Below are positions 41,308 to 48,890 of a stretch of 56,406 nucleotides of DNA, in pieces. This DNA is from a bacterium GBS-1. Its GTDB lineage: Bacteria; Synergistota; GBS-1. A program made the position numbers and the translations under genes. The stretch's first letter is position 1. Each line of letters begins with the position of its first letter. The notes below the pieces were generated by a model, which ran no database searches, had not been told where the DNA came from, and was given only the letters and a program-made list of their open reading frames with translations. Location of the stretch: assembly GCA_001443005.1 (NCBI GenBank), contig LEKQ01000003.1, positions 1 through 56,406 of the forward strand, read 5' to 3'.

Positions 41308-42769
41308 TGGGCTCACCTATATCCTTAACTAGGACGAAGTTAACCTTTCCTCCTCTGATTTTCTTATCCTGAGCCATCTTCACCCCTATCTCACCTAGGT
41401 CTATGCTCCTTAACTCCGTAGGCATAGATAGGGATTCAAGCATCTTAACCACCCTCTCGGATACCCCCTTTCTTGAGATGCCAAGCCTCTCCCCAAGCTT
41501 AAGAGCGAAGACCATCCCAAGGCTAACCGCCTCACCATGCTTAAGGCCGTAAGCGGACTCAATTGCGTGCCCGAGGGTGTGCCCAAAGTTAAGGATATGC
41601 CTTATCCCCTTATCGAAGAGATCTTTACTGGCTATGGAAAGCTTAAGCTCAATGGCCATCCTTATGACCTCAATCAAGGTCTTTAAGTTTCTCCTCCTTA
41701 TCTGATCCAGCTTCTCCTCTATAAAGCTAAACAAGGGTGGGGAAGCGACAAGAGCTATCTTTATCGCTTCAACCAACCCTTCGTTATAATCTCTGGGCTC
41801 TTGAGAAAGCGTAAAAACTGGGTCAATTAGGACGATCTTTGGTACCTTAAAGGCCCCTATGACGTTCTTTATCTCACCAAGGTTAATGGCGGTCTTTCCA
41901 CCGATTGAAGCATCTACTTGGGCAAGCAAGGTCGTGGGAACGGAGACGAAATCGCAACCCCTCTTAAAGGTAGCAGATACAAAGCCAACAGCATCGCTTA
42001 AAGCCCCCCCTCCGAAGGAGACTATACAATCTTTCCTTTCCACTCCCCAATCTATGAGCCTTCTATAAAGCCTTTCAACCACCTTTATATCTTTGGCCTC
42101 CTCCCCATCAGGAAGGACCTCCACCCTCTCATTCTCGATTAGGACACCATATATATCGCGAACCTTACGAGTTGTTATAAGGGGAAAATCCCTAATGCCT
42201 TCCCACTTAACTTTACCTATCTGGGCAGAGTGTAAAGAGGAGTGAACTTCTATCTCTTCAAAAGCTCCGTTAAGTCTCATGGCCATAAGCGCGCAGATCT
42301 CCCTAGGAGAAAGGCCATCCCCATCTATAATATGATGAGCCATCTCATAAAGCTCCTTCCTCGCTTCATAAAGGTTCATGAGCCTCTCCCTAAGGTTACC
42401 CCTTAGAAGGGGCCTATCCTGAGCACAGACGCGAAGCCTTCTTTCAAGCTCATCTATGGACACCCTTATATAGAAGGATAGACTTTTACTAAGTATGGCC
42501 TCCCTGCTTTCGGGATCGAGGATGGCTCCTCCACCTAAGGATATAACCCCTCCCCTATCGATGGAGCGAAGGACGACCTTCCTCTCTATCTCCCTGAAGG
42601 TCCTCTCACCAAGCTTATCGAATATCTCGGGAACAGACATCCCCGTTTCCCTTTCTATCTCCTTATCCGTATCGGTGAAAGGCCAACCCAACGCTTCAGC
42701 CAATAGCTCACCTATCGTGCTCTTCCCAGACCCCGATAAACCGATTATCGTGATAGCCTTCCTCTCCAT
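41183..42769 (-). CDS. aroKB: Bifunctional shikimate kinase / 3-dehydroquinate synthase
   Basis: A 528-residue fusion of two shikimate-pathway enzymes. Residues ~1-165 are shikimate kinase, with Walker A GLSGSGKST (13-21), DTDKEIE and GGGAILD motifs. Residues ~175-490 are 3-dehydroquinate synthase, with DGEEAKD, SFGGGALSDAVGFVSATFKRG, PTTLLAQVDASIGGKTAIN, and the zinc-site regions LNFGHTLGHAIES and KHGEAVSLGM. The same fusion order is known in Thermotoga. The normal end would be near the IIAPMDLSQL segment; about 35-40 further residues come from reading antisense through the MoaD-E1 gene (125-bp overlap). It overlaps aroC by 25 nt and is the last gene of the aro operon. Confidence 0.94.
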   Translation of the reverse strand: MERKAITIIGLSGSGKSTIGELLAEALGWPFTDTDKEIERETGMSVPEIFDKLGERTFREIERKVVLRSIDRGGVISLGGGAILDPESREAILSKSLSFYIRVSIDELERRLRVCAQDRPLLRGNLRERLMNLYEARKELYEMAHHIIDGDGLSPREICALMAMRLNGAFEEIEVHSSLHSAQIGKVKWEGIRDFPLITTRKVRDIYGVLIENERVEVLPDGEEAKDIKVVERLYRRLIDWGVERKDCIVSFGGGALSDAVGFVSATFKRGCDFVSVPTTLLAQVDASIGGKTAINLGEIKNVIGAFKVPKIVLIDPVFTLSQEPRDYNEGLVEAIKIALVASPPLFSFIEEKLDQIRRRNLKTLIEVIRMAIELKLSIASKDLFDKGIRHILNFGHTLGHAIESAYGLKHGEAVSLGMVFALKLGERLGISRKGVSERVVKMLESLSMPTELRSIDLGEIGVKMAQDKKIRGGKVNFVLVKDIGEPIIAPMDLSQLSSYLAELPLRKEPRGLISVAYPEGEVFQEWR

Positions 42770-43878
42770 TCCTCAACCCTCCTCTTAAGCTCAGACATAC
42801 TATCCCCTCCAAACTTCTCCAAAAGGAAGCTAAGCAAGGTAAAGGAAACCATAGCCTCCCCAACGACGGATGCAGCTGGGACCACAACCGTATCAGACCT
42901 TATGTAAGCTAATGGACTCTCCTCCATCGTCTTTAAATCTACGGACCTATCTATCGCTGGAGCGGTGGGGATGGGCTTAAGATAGGCCGTTATAACTATG
43001 TCCTCACCGTTGGAAACTCCCCCCTCTATTCCTCCCGCCCTGTTGGAAACCCTCCTTACTACCCCATTCTTAACGATAAAGCCATCCTGAAACTCGCTGC
43101 CGTACATCTTGGAGCCATCAATGGCCTCTCCTATCTCAACCGCCTTAACCGAAGGTATGGAAAGAAGGGAGAAGCCTAAAGCCGCGTCAAGCCTTCTATC
43201 CCATTGGACATAACTACCGAGACCCAAGGGGACGTTCCTCGCAACAACTGTAAAGCTTCCCCCAAGACTTTCTCCCTTACTTTTAGCCAGATCTATCTCC
43301 TCAACCATGAGCTCACTCACCCTTTCATCGGGGCAGTAAACCGGTGAGCTGTCCCTCTTAGATAGGAGATCCTCTATTTCGTGATACTTCCTTTCAAGGG
43401 AAACCTTACCTATGCTCCTTGTGAAGGCAAAAACCTCTATATCAAGCTCTCTCAGGGCAAGATAGCATATAGCTCCAAGGAGGGTCCTTATGGCCGTCTC
43501 TCGCGCGCTGGCTCTTTCAGCGGGAATATTCAGGTCCTCAAGGCCATACTTAAGGTAACCCACATAATCGGCATGTCCCGGCCTGGGAACGCTCCTAACC
43601 CCAAAGGAAGGATTATCGCCTCTATTTTCAAGCTCAACAAGTATAGGTGCCCCTGTTGTAACGCCATCGTGAACCCCGCCAACAACCTTAGGCTCATCCA
43701 TCTCTATCTCCATCCTCTTCCCCCTGCCATATCCTCCCCGCCTCCTTTCCATGAACCACCTTAAGCAGCTCATATCCAGCTTCAACCCCGAGGGCATGCC
43801 ATCGAGAACCCCAACTATCTTGTTTCCATGAGACTCACCAGCGGTCATCATCCTAAGCATGATATACTCACCTCGCAA
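42745..43878 (-). CDS. aroC: Chorismate synthase
   Basis: A 377-residue enzyme that converts EPSP to chorismate with reduced flavin, the last common step of aromatic synthesis. Visible motifs are GESHG at residues ~14-18, RRRGGYGRGKRM near 45, RPGHADYVGYLKYG near 100, RASARETA near 125, and the C-terminal segments SNRAGGIEGGVSNGEDI and DSTVV-like RSDTVVVPAASVVGEAM. Length fits the family. It starts inside the end of aroA (11-nt overlap) and overlaps aroKB by 25 nt, so the operon is translationally coupled. Expression should be governed by the aromatic leader upstream of aroF. Confidence 0.96.
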   Translation of the reverse strand: MRGEYIMLRMMTAGESHGNKIVGVLDGMPSGLKLDMSCLRWFMERRRGGYGRGKRMEIEMDEPKVVGGVHDGVTTGAPILVELENRGDNPSFGVRSVPRPGHADYVGYLKYGLEDLNIPAERASARETAIRTLLGAICYLALRELDIEVFAFTRSIGKVSLERKYHEIEDLLSKRDSSPVYCPDERVSELMVEEIDLAKSKGESLGGSFTVVARNVPLGLGSYVQWDRRLDAALGFSLLSIPSVKAVEIGEAIDGSKMYGSEFQDGFIVKNGVVRRVSNRAGGIEGGVSNGEDIVITAYLKPIPTAPAIDRSVDLKTMEESPLAYIRSDTVVVPAASVVGEAMVSFTLLSFLLEKFGGDSMSELKRRVEEWRGRLSR

Positions 43879-45142
43879 GCTCTCCTAATATATCGAAGAA
43901 GCTCGGGAAGGATATCTTAACCCAATTTGCACCCTTTATCCTCGAAGCTCCTTCATCCTCGACACACAAAGAGGCGATGCTTAAAAGCATGGCTATCCTA
44001 TGATCCCCATGGGAGTTAAGGTCCTTAGCGGAGTGAAGACCCTTCCCACCACGCACCAAGAAGCCATCCTCAAGTTCCTCTATATCCACGCCCATTTTCC
44101 TAAGCTCCAAGACCAAGGAGGCTATCCTGTCACTCTCCTTCACCCTAAGCTCTCCCGCACCCCTAACGACCGTCTCGCCTTCAGCGAAGGCACCAAGCAG
44201 AGCCACAAGAGGTATCTCATCTATCATCTGCGGAGCCTCCTCCGGAGAAACAACCGTACCGACGAGTTTGGAAGAAGAGACCCTTATCGATCCTATAGGC
44301 TCAAGCTCCTCACCCTTAAGATTGACCTCCACATTCGCACCCATCCTCTCAAGAACCCTTAATAGTCCTGTTCTCGTAGGATTAAGGTTAACATTCTCTA
44401 TAACTATGTCCCCCTTACCATGGATAACGCCCAGCGTGATAAAGAAGGCAGCAGAGGAAAAGTCCCCGGGAACCTCAAGCTTCAATGGGGAAAGCTCGTC
44501 AGTAGGCTCTATCTCAATGCTCCCGTTTTTCTCCGTCAAGCGAGCCCCCATAGCCTTAAGCATCCTCTCGGTGTGATCCCTGCTTTTCCAAGGCTCCCTA
44601 TAAACGCTCTTACCAGAGGCGAAAAGCGAAGCCAATATAAAGGCACTTTTAACTTGAGCGCTTGCAACTGGTGACTCATACTCTATACCTTTAAGATCCC
44701 CACCCCTTATGGCTATGGGAAGAAGCGCCCCTCCTTCACGCCCCAAAACCGTGGCCCCCATCTCCCTTAACGGCTTGACCACCCTGAGCATCGGCCTTCT
44801 GCTTAAACTCTTATCTCCGTAAAGGGTGAAGCAACCATCCCTTGAAGCCAAAAGGCCCATGCCGATTCTCGCCGTTGTTCCAGAGTTGCCGCAATATATA
44901 GGCTTTGAGGGCTCCCTAAAGGGGCGAGGCTTAACAACCAACTTCTTAAGGTCTCCTTCGAACTCGGTCCCGCATAGCTTAAGCAGATTTAGTGTCCTTT
45001 TAACGTCATCGGCATCAAGTACATTTCTTATCTCCGAAGGAGCCGAAGCTATGGATGAGAAAAACAAAGCCCTATGACTTATCGACTTATCAGGTGGCAC
45101 GACGACTACGCCCTTAACTCTTTGAGCTCTTCGAAGCTCCAT
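43868..45142 (-). CDS. aroA: 3-phosphoshikimate 1-carboxyvinyltransferase (EPSP synthase)
   Basis: A 424-residue enzyme that adds enolpyruvate to shikimate 3-phosphate. Signatures are PPDKSISHRAL at about 17-27, CGNSGTTARIGMGLLA near 83, the RPM segment near 116, KSAFILASL near 163, and LRVKESDRIASLV near 337. A Gly-rich GNSGT with Ala following fits glyphosate-binding type enzymes only loosely, so I draw no conclusion on class. The ATG at 45142 lies behind GGGGGGAAGAAG and 37 nt inside aroF; aroC overlaps by 11 nt at the other end. Confidence 0.95.
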   Translation of the reverse strand: MELRRAQRVKGVVVVPPDKSISHRALFFSSIASAPSEIRNVLDADDVKRTLNLLKLCGTEFEGDLKKLVVKPRPFREPSKPIYCGNSGTTARIGMGLLASRDGCFTLYGDKSLSRRPMLRVVKPLREMGATVLGREGGALLPIAIRGGDLKGIEYESPVASAQVKSAFILASLFASGKSVYREPWKSRDHTERMLKAMGARLTEKNGSIEIEPTDELSPLKLEVPGDFSSAAFFITLGVIHGKGDIVIENVNLNPTRTGLLRVLERMGANVEVNLKGEELEPIGSIRVSSSKLVGTVVSPEEAPQMIDEIPLVALLGAFAEGETVVRGAGELRVKESDRIASLVLELRKMGVDIEELEDGFLVRGGKGLHSAKDLNSHGDHRIAMLLSIASLCVEDEGASRIKGANWVKISFPSFFDILGELAR

Positions 45143-45972
45143 CTTCTTCCCCCCAGAACTAAATTTATTCCTTCCATCTCACAAAGCCTTACTATCGAGG
45201 ACAAAACCTCCTTAAACTCTTCGAAGTTCAGGCTCTGATAACCATCGGATAGAGCATCCTCAGGCCTCGGATGGACCTCAACCATCAAGGCATGAGCACC
45301 AGCGGCTAAAACAGCCTTAGAAAGCGGGGCTATTATATCCCTTCTTCCCGTAGCATGACTTAGGTCAACACATATGGGAAGGTGAGAGATGCTCCTAACT
45401 ATGGGAACAGCGGATATATCCAGCGTGTTTCGCGTGTACCTCTCAAAGGTCCTTATACCCCTTTCGCATAGTATTATCCGCTCATTACCGTGGCAGGCTA
45501 TATACTCGGCTGCAAGCAACCATTCCTCTATTGTCGCCATAAAGCCCCTTTTAAGCAAAACTGGTTTATCGACCTTGCCCAGTGCTTTCAAAAGGGTATA
45601 GTTATACATGTTCCTCGTACCCACCTGAAGCACATCGGCATACTCATAAATAAGGTCAACCATAGTCGTATCCATTACCTCGGTAACGACCTTCATGCCA
45701 TACCTATCGGCAGCTTCTCTAAGAAGCTTCAAGCCACGCTCCTCCAAACCTTGAAAGGAGTAAGGAGATGTTCTGGGCTTAAATGCTCCTCCTCTTAAGA
45801 GCCTCACACCAAGGCTTGACAAAAAGCTCGCTATCTCGTCTATCTGCTCTGCTGATTCAACCGAGCACGGCCCAGCTATGATATTGAAGTAGCTTCCTCC
45901 TATGGGAAGATCCCCTACCCATACCACGCTATCCTCTCTCTGCCTATCCCTTGAGACTAGCTTCAACCCCAA
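45106..45972 (-). CDS. aroF: 3-deoxy-7-phosphoheptulonate (DAHP) synthase, type I-beta
   Basis: A 288-residue entry enzyme of the shikimate pathway (PEP plus erythrose 4-phosphate). Core motifs are IIAGPCSVES near 32, RGGAFKPRTSPYSFQG near 58, QVGTRNMYNYTLL near 115, LLKRGFMATIEEW near 137, and DLSHATGRRD near 208. Only ~28 residues precede the catalytic core, so the N-terminal ACT/ferredoxin-like regulatory domain of the Thermotoga enzyme is missing, and no chorismate mutase is fused. Feedback control by the enzyme is therefore unlikely. The start is a TTG at 45972 behind AAGGAGG (10-nt spacing). It is the first gene after the aromatic attenuator. Confidence 0.93.
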   Translation of the reverse strand: MGLKLVSRDRQREDSVVWVGDLPIGGSYFNIIAGPCSVESAEQIDEIASFLSSLGVRLLRGGAFKPRTSPYSFQGLEERGLKLLREAADRYGMKVVTEVMDTTMVDLIYEYADVLQVGTRNMYNYTLLKALGKVDKPVLLKRGFMATIEEWLLAAEYIACHGNERIILCERGIRTFERYTRNTLDISAVPIVRSISHLPICVDLSHATGRRDIIAPLSKAVLAAGAHALMVEVHPRPEDALSDGYQSLNFEEFKEVLSSIVRLCEMEGINLVLGGRRWSFEELKELRA

Positions 45973-45998
45973 GCTCTCAACACCTCCTTAGAGGTAAT

Positions 45999-46052
45999 AA
46001 AAAAAGGGGCCTCCAGGCAAATACCGAATAGGGGTATTTACCTGGAGGCCCC
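45999..46052 (-). terminator. Attenuator terminator upstream of aroF
   Basis: On the minus strand a 20-bp stem (46033-46052 with 46006-46025, one G-U pair) beginning GGGGCCTCCAGG is followed by seven Us (45999-46005). It ends 26 nt before the aroF start and would stop transcription before the operon. Its 5' half overlaps the antiterminator arm, so only one of the two can form. Confidence 0.92.
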
Positions 46053-46082
46053 TTAAGCCCCCGTAGGTAAATACCCCTATTC
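46026..46082 (-). promoter_or_regulatory. Antiterminator of the aromatic attenuator
   Basis: A perfect 18-bp inverted repeat: GAATAGGGGTATTTACCT (46065-46082, transcribed first) pairs with AGGTAAATACCCCTATTC (46026-46043). The first arm begins at the codon after the last Phe of the leader peptide and includes its stop codon. A ribosome that finishes the peptide covers this arm and lets the terminator form. One stalled earlier at Trp or Tyr leaves it free, and the operon is read. Confidence 0.9.
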
Positions 46083-46136
46083 AAAGAAGAAGTAATAATA
46101 CCAGCAGGCCCCTACTTTGCTTACCACTATATTCAT
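46077..46136 (-). CDS. Aromatic leader peptide of the aro operon
   Basis: A 19-codon frame, MNIVVSKVGACWYYYFFFE, ends at TAG 46077-46079. Codons 12-18 are Trp, three Tyr and three Phe without interruption, which is very unlikely by chance. The ATG at 46136 lies about 10 nt after the predicted transcription start, with a modest AAAGAG as ribosome binding site. The run is followed directly by the antiterminator arm and then the terminator, the arrangement of trp, phe and his leader peptides in enteric bacteria. It is read as a cis-acting sensor of charged Trp-, Tyr- and Phe-tRNA; the peptide itself needs no function. Confidence 0.92.
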   Translation of the reverse strand: MNIVVSKVGACWYYYFFFE

Positions 46137-46152
46137 GGCTCTTTAGCTAAGA

Positions 46153-46180
46153 ATTATATCATATACCGGTTAAAATGCAA
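46153..46180 (-). promoter_or_regulatory. Promoter of the aro leader and operon
   Basis: On the minus strand, -35 TTGCAT (46175-46180) and -10 TATAAT (46153-46158) are 16 bp apart. Transcription should start near 46146, giving a very short 5' end before the leader peptide. Confidence 0.8.
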
Positions 46181-46183
46181 TAC

Positions 46184-46212
46184 TTCTTAACGAAAAATTT
46201 TTATGCTATAAT
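46184..46212 (+). promoter_or_regulatory. Promoter of the V/A-ATPase operon
   Basis: An extended -10, TGCTATAAT (TATAAT at 46207-46212), has a weak -35 TTCTTA at 46184-46189 with 17-bp spacing. The expected start of transcription (about 46219) falls on the first ATG of the subunit I gene. It lies back to back with the aro promoter. Confidence 0.6.
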
Positions 46213-46218
46213 ATTTCC

Positions 46219-48111
46219 ATGCCAGTGGCGAAGATGTATCTTCTAAACTGCATAACCCATAAAAATTACGCAAGAAAGCTCCTTGCAAGGCTATCCTCTA
46301 TTGAAGCAATAGAACTTTGCGATATTCGAAAGACTCCCCTTTATAAGAAGGGCTATCTTCTGAGTATGACGGTTAACGAGAAGGAAGAAGAGGAAGTAGC
46401 CAGCATAAAGAGCAGGCTTCTAAGGATCTTCGAAAACCTCGATGCCCAACCCCCTCCCATCAAAGAGACCCCACAAAGCGTAGAGGGCGATATTCTCTCT
46501 CCCGAAGAACTCAAGAAGTTAACTGAGATAGAGAAAGAAGCGGAGCGCTTTGGAACAACAAGAGATGTCTTGCTAAGAAGCAGGGAAAGAATAAAAACTT
46601 ACCTCTCTAAGGTTCAAAACCTGCTGGGAATAGATATAAGGATAGAGGATTTAAGAAGCTTGAAGTACCTTTATTACTCCTTCGGAGTGGTCCCACAAGC
46701 GCAGATGCCTCGACTGATAAGAAGCTTGGAAAACGTTCCCCATGTTATAGTCCCCGTCAGAGAGGAACACCTCTTCATCTTCGGGCTAAAGAAAGACAAA
46801 GACAAGATAGAGGAGATACTAAAGAGCGTATTCTTCGAGAGGCTTGAGCTTCCCACAAGATATCGTGGCGAACCGGAAAATGCCGCGAAGCTGATAGAGC
46901 TCGAGATAAAAAGGTTAGATTTGGCACTTGAAAACTTGAAGATAAGGGTTAAGAGGTTCTTCTTCGAAAGAGAGGCTTTCTTAAAGGAGCTCTGGCAGAG
47001 GGTGATGTGGAGGGACCTCTCGATAAGAGTCAGAAAGTTTTGTGGAAGGACCAACTACTTTATAGCTCTATCAGGTTGGGTTCCTGAAAGCAAAAGAAAG
47101 ATAGTGGAGCAAGCGATAGACGAGGCCTGCGAAGGCAAAGCCCTGTACGAGTGGATCGAGGCTAAGCACGCCCCCAAGGAGCTGATCCCCCCAACCCTAA
47201 TGACCAATAACCCGATCCTCAAGCCCTTCGAGGCTCTCGTTAAGCTCTATGGGATACCGAACCACGATGATATAGATCCAACCCCCTTGATAGCCATAAG
47301 CTATCCCTTGTTTTTCGGCTTCATGTTTGGAGATATAGGACAAGGAGCGGTGCTCTACCTTCTAAGCAGATTAGGAGAGCTGAAGATCCCATCCCTTAAG
47401 GGGATCTTCTCGCTCATTAAGTGGTGCTCCCTCTCGTCCATCCTGTTTGGCTTCCTTTACGGTCATATCTTTGGCTTCGGCGATATCCTAAAGCCTATAA
47501 TCTTCTCCCCGATGCACGATATCCACACAGCGATATGGAGCTCCATAGCCATGGGAGTCCTCTTTCTTATAGTGGGTTATGCTATGTCTCTTTTAAGCCA
47601 CTACAGAGCTCATGGCCTCGGAAGGGAGTTCATCTTTGGCAAGCATGGCCTCGCGGGTTTCCTGTTCTTCCTATCCCTAATCTCCATCTTTTTCCTCTGG
47701 AAAAAAGCAGGAGCCATTTCCTTACTCCTTCCCATACCTCCGGCATTGATGATATACATAGGGCTAAGAGACAAAAACCCAATAGAGGGGATATTCTCCC
47801 CATTAATCTCGCTCATAGAGAGCTTCAGCAATATAGTTTCCTTCATAAGGCTTGGAGCCTTCGCCTTAAACCACTCCCTTCTCTTCATGGCATTCTTCAC
47901 GCTGGGTGAGATGCTTGAAGGCTCCTTCATGGGAAGCTTTGGAAGCTTAACAATGGTAATTTTGGGTAACGTTGTGATAATATTACTTGAGGGGCTTATA
48001 GTTGGAATTCAGGCGCTCAGGTTAAACCTATACGAGTTCTTCTCCAAGTTCTACAAGGGAGAGGGAAGGCCCTTTAAACCTCTAAGCCCAAGGACGAAGG
48101 AGACAGAATGA
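46219..48111 (+). CDS. ntpI: V/A-type ATPase subunit I (a)
   Basis: A 630-residue subunit with an N-terminal soluble half (about 1-340, with long helices that contact the peripheral stalks) and a C-terminal half of about eight membrane helices. The family segments YGIPNHDDIDPTPLIAISYPLFFGFMFGDIGQGAVL (near 355) and NIVSFIRLGAFALNHSLLFMAFF (near 538, containing the essential Arg of the ion half-channels) are present. The first ATG coincides with the predicted transcription start and lacks a Shine-Dalgarno. Either the mRNA is leaderless or the second ATG at 46234 is used. It opens the operon I-K-F-E-A-B-D. Confidence 0.93.
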   Translation: MPVAKMYLLNCITHKNYARKLLARLSSIEAIELCDIRKTPLYKKGYLLSMTVNEKEEEEVASIKSRLLRIFENLDAQPPPIKETPQSVEGDILSPEELKKLTEIEKEAERFGTTRDVLLRSRERIKTYLSKVQNLLGIDIRIEDLRSLKYLYYSFGVVPQAQMPRLIRSLENVPHVIVPVREEHLFIFGLKKDKDKIEEILKSVFFERLELPTRYRGEPENAAKLIELEIKRLDLALENLKIRVKRFFFEREAFLKELWQRVMWRDLSIRVRKFCGRTNYFIALSGWVPESKRKIVEQAIDEACEGKALYEWIEAKHAPKELIPPTLMTNNPILKPFEALVKLYGIPNHDDIDPTPLIAISYPLFFGFMFGDIGQGAVLYLLSRLGELKIPSLKGIFSLIKWCSLSSILFGFLYGHIFGFGDILKPIIFSPMHDIHTAIWSSIAMGVLFLIVGYAMSLLSHYRAHGLGREFIFGKHGLAGFLFFLSLISIFFLWKKAGAISLLLPIPPALMIYIGLRDKNPIEGIFSPLISLIESFSNIVSFIRLGAFALNHSLLFMAFFTLGEMLEGSFMGSFGSLTMVILGNVVIILLEGLIVGIQALRLNLYEFFSKFYKGEGRPFKPLSPRTKETE

Positions 48112-48129
48112 AAGGAGGGAAAGGCTCCA

Positions 48130-48573
48130 ATGATCATAATCCCCTTACTTATAACCACCTTAGCGGTCATCTTCACCATTTATGCGGGCTTAACTATAAA
48201 GAAAAGAAGGGATTATAAGAGCTTCGCCAAGAAGGTGATATTACTCTCATCGATGGCTATCCTAGCTTCCTTGCTTCTTTTGTTCCTGATCCCACCGCCA
48301 GGAGCGTCTGCGGACCAGGCGGAAGAAAGGCCTAAGCTAACGTCATCATCTCGAGGCATGGATGCTGCTGCAGGCTACATAGGAGCTGCAATAGCTGTAG
48401 GCGCAGCGACCTTAGGGGCGGGCTTCGCGGTAGCTTCCACTGGAAGCGCTATGATAGGAGCGATGGCAGAAAAACCTGAGATAATAGGAAGGGCATTGAT
48501 AGTCGTGGCTCTAGCCGAAGGAATAGCCATATACGGCATGGTGGTAGCGATAATGATAATCGCAACGCTATAA
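48130..48573 (+). CDS. ntpK: V/A-type ATPase proteolipid subunit K (c) with N-terminal extension
   Basis: A 147-residue membrane subunit. The C-terminal ~70 residues form one classic c-subunit hairpin: GYIGAAIAVGAATLGAGFAVASTGSAMIGAMAEKPE, then ALIVVALAEGIAIYGMVVAIMI, with the ion-carrying Glu in ALAEGIAIYG. The N-terminal ~65 residues hold two hydrophobic segments (1-22 and 35-54) and a polar linker. They do not look like a second c-hairpin, so there is one ion site per chain. The helix-3 Gln of known Na+-binding K subunits is not evident, leaving H+ or Na+ open. The gene starts 18 nt after subunit I, behind AAAGGAGGGAAAGG. Confidence 0.9.
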   Translation: MIIIPLLITTLAVIFTIYAGLTIKKRRDYKSFAKKVILLSSMAILASLLLLFLIPPPGASADQAEERPKLTSSSRGMDAAAGYIGAAIAVGAATLGAGFAVASTGSAMIGAMAEKPEIIGRALIVVALAEGIAIYGMVVAIMIIATL

Positions 48574-48890
48574 TGGGAAGCGTCTTCGTAATAGGAAGCA
48601 AAGAGGTCGTCATAGGGTTTAGGCTCGCAGGGGTAAAGGGAGAGGTGGCTGAGGATAGGGAGTCGGCCCTAAAGGCGCTAAATAGGGCTCTTTCGGCTGG
48701 AAGCTATAAGCTCATATTAATAAGCGAAGGAATAGGTGAGCTTTTAAGGAATGAGATAGAGGAGATAAGGGCCAAGGAGCTTTATCCCATAGTGCTTGAG
48801 GTCCCCGAGATGGGCGGCTGGAGGAAGAAACCCCACAACTATCTTGAAAGGGCCATAAGGGAGGCTTTAGGCCTGAACATCAAGGAGTGA
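48573..48890 (+). CDS. ntpF: V/A-type ATPase subunit F
   Basis: A 105-residue soluble subunit of the central stalk. The opening VFVIGSKEVVIGFRLAGVKG and later YKLILISEGIGELLRNEIEEI and YPIVLEVPEMGG match the Rossmann-like fold of V/A-ATPase subunit F (called NtpG in Enterococcus). Its ATG overlaps the last base of the subunit K stop. In most bacterial V/A clusters a subunit C gene precedes or follows it; none is present here. It is followed directly by subunit E. Confidence 0.9.
   Translation: MGSVFVIGSKEVVIGFRLAGVKGEVAEDRESALKALNRALSAGSYKLILISEGIGELLRNEIEEIRAKELYPIVLEVPEMGGWRKKPHNYLERAIREALGLNIKE

Noticed and set aside
46022-46082. Repeated AAATACCCC/GGGGTATTT blocks that could suggest a short CRISPR or direct-repeat array.
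   Set aside because: They are the arms of the antiterminator and terminator; there are no regular spacers and the orientation alternates.
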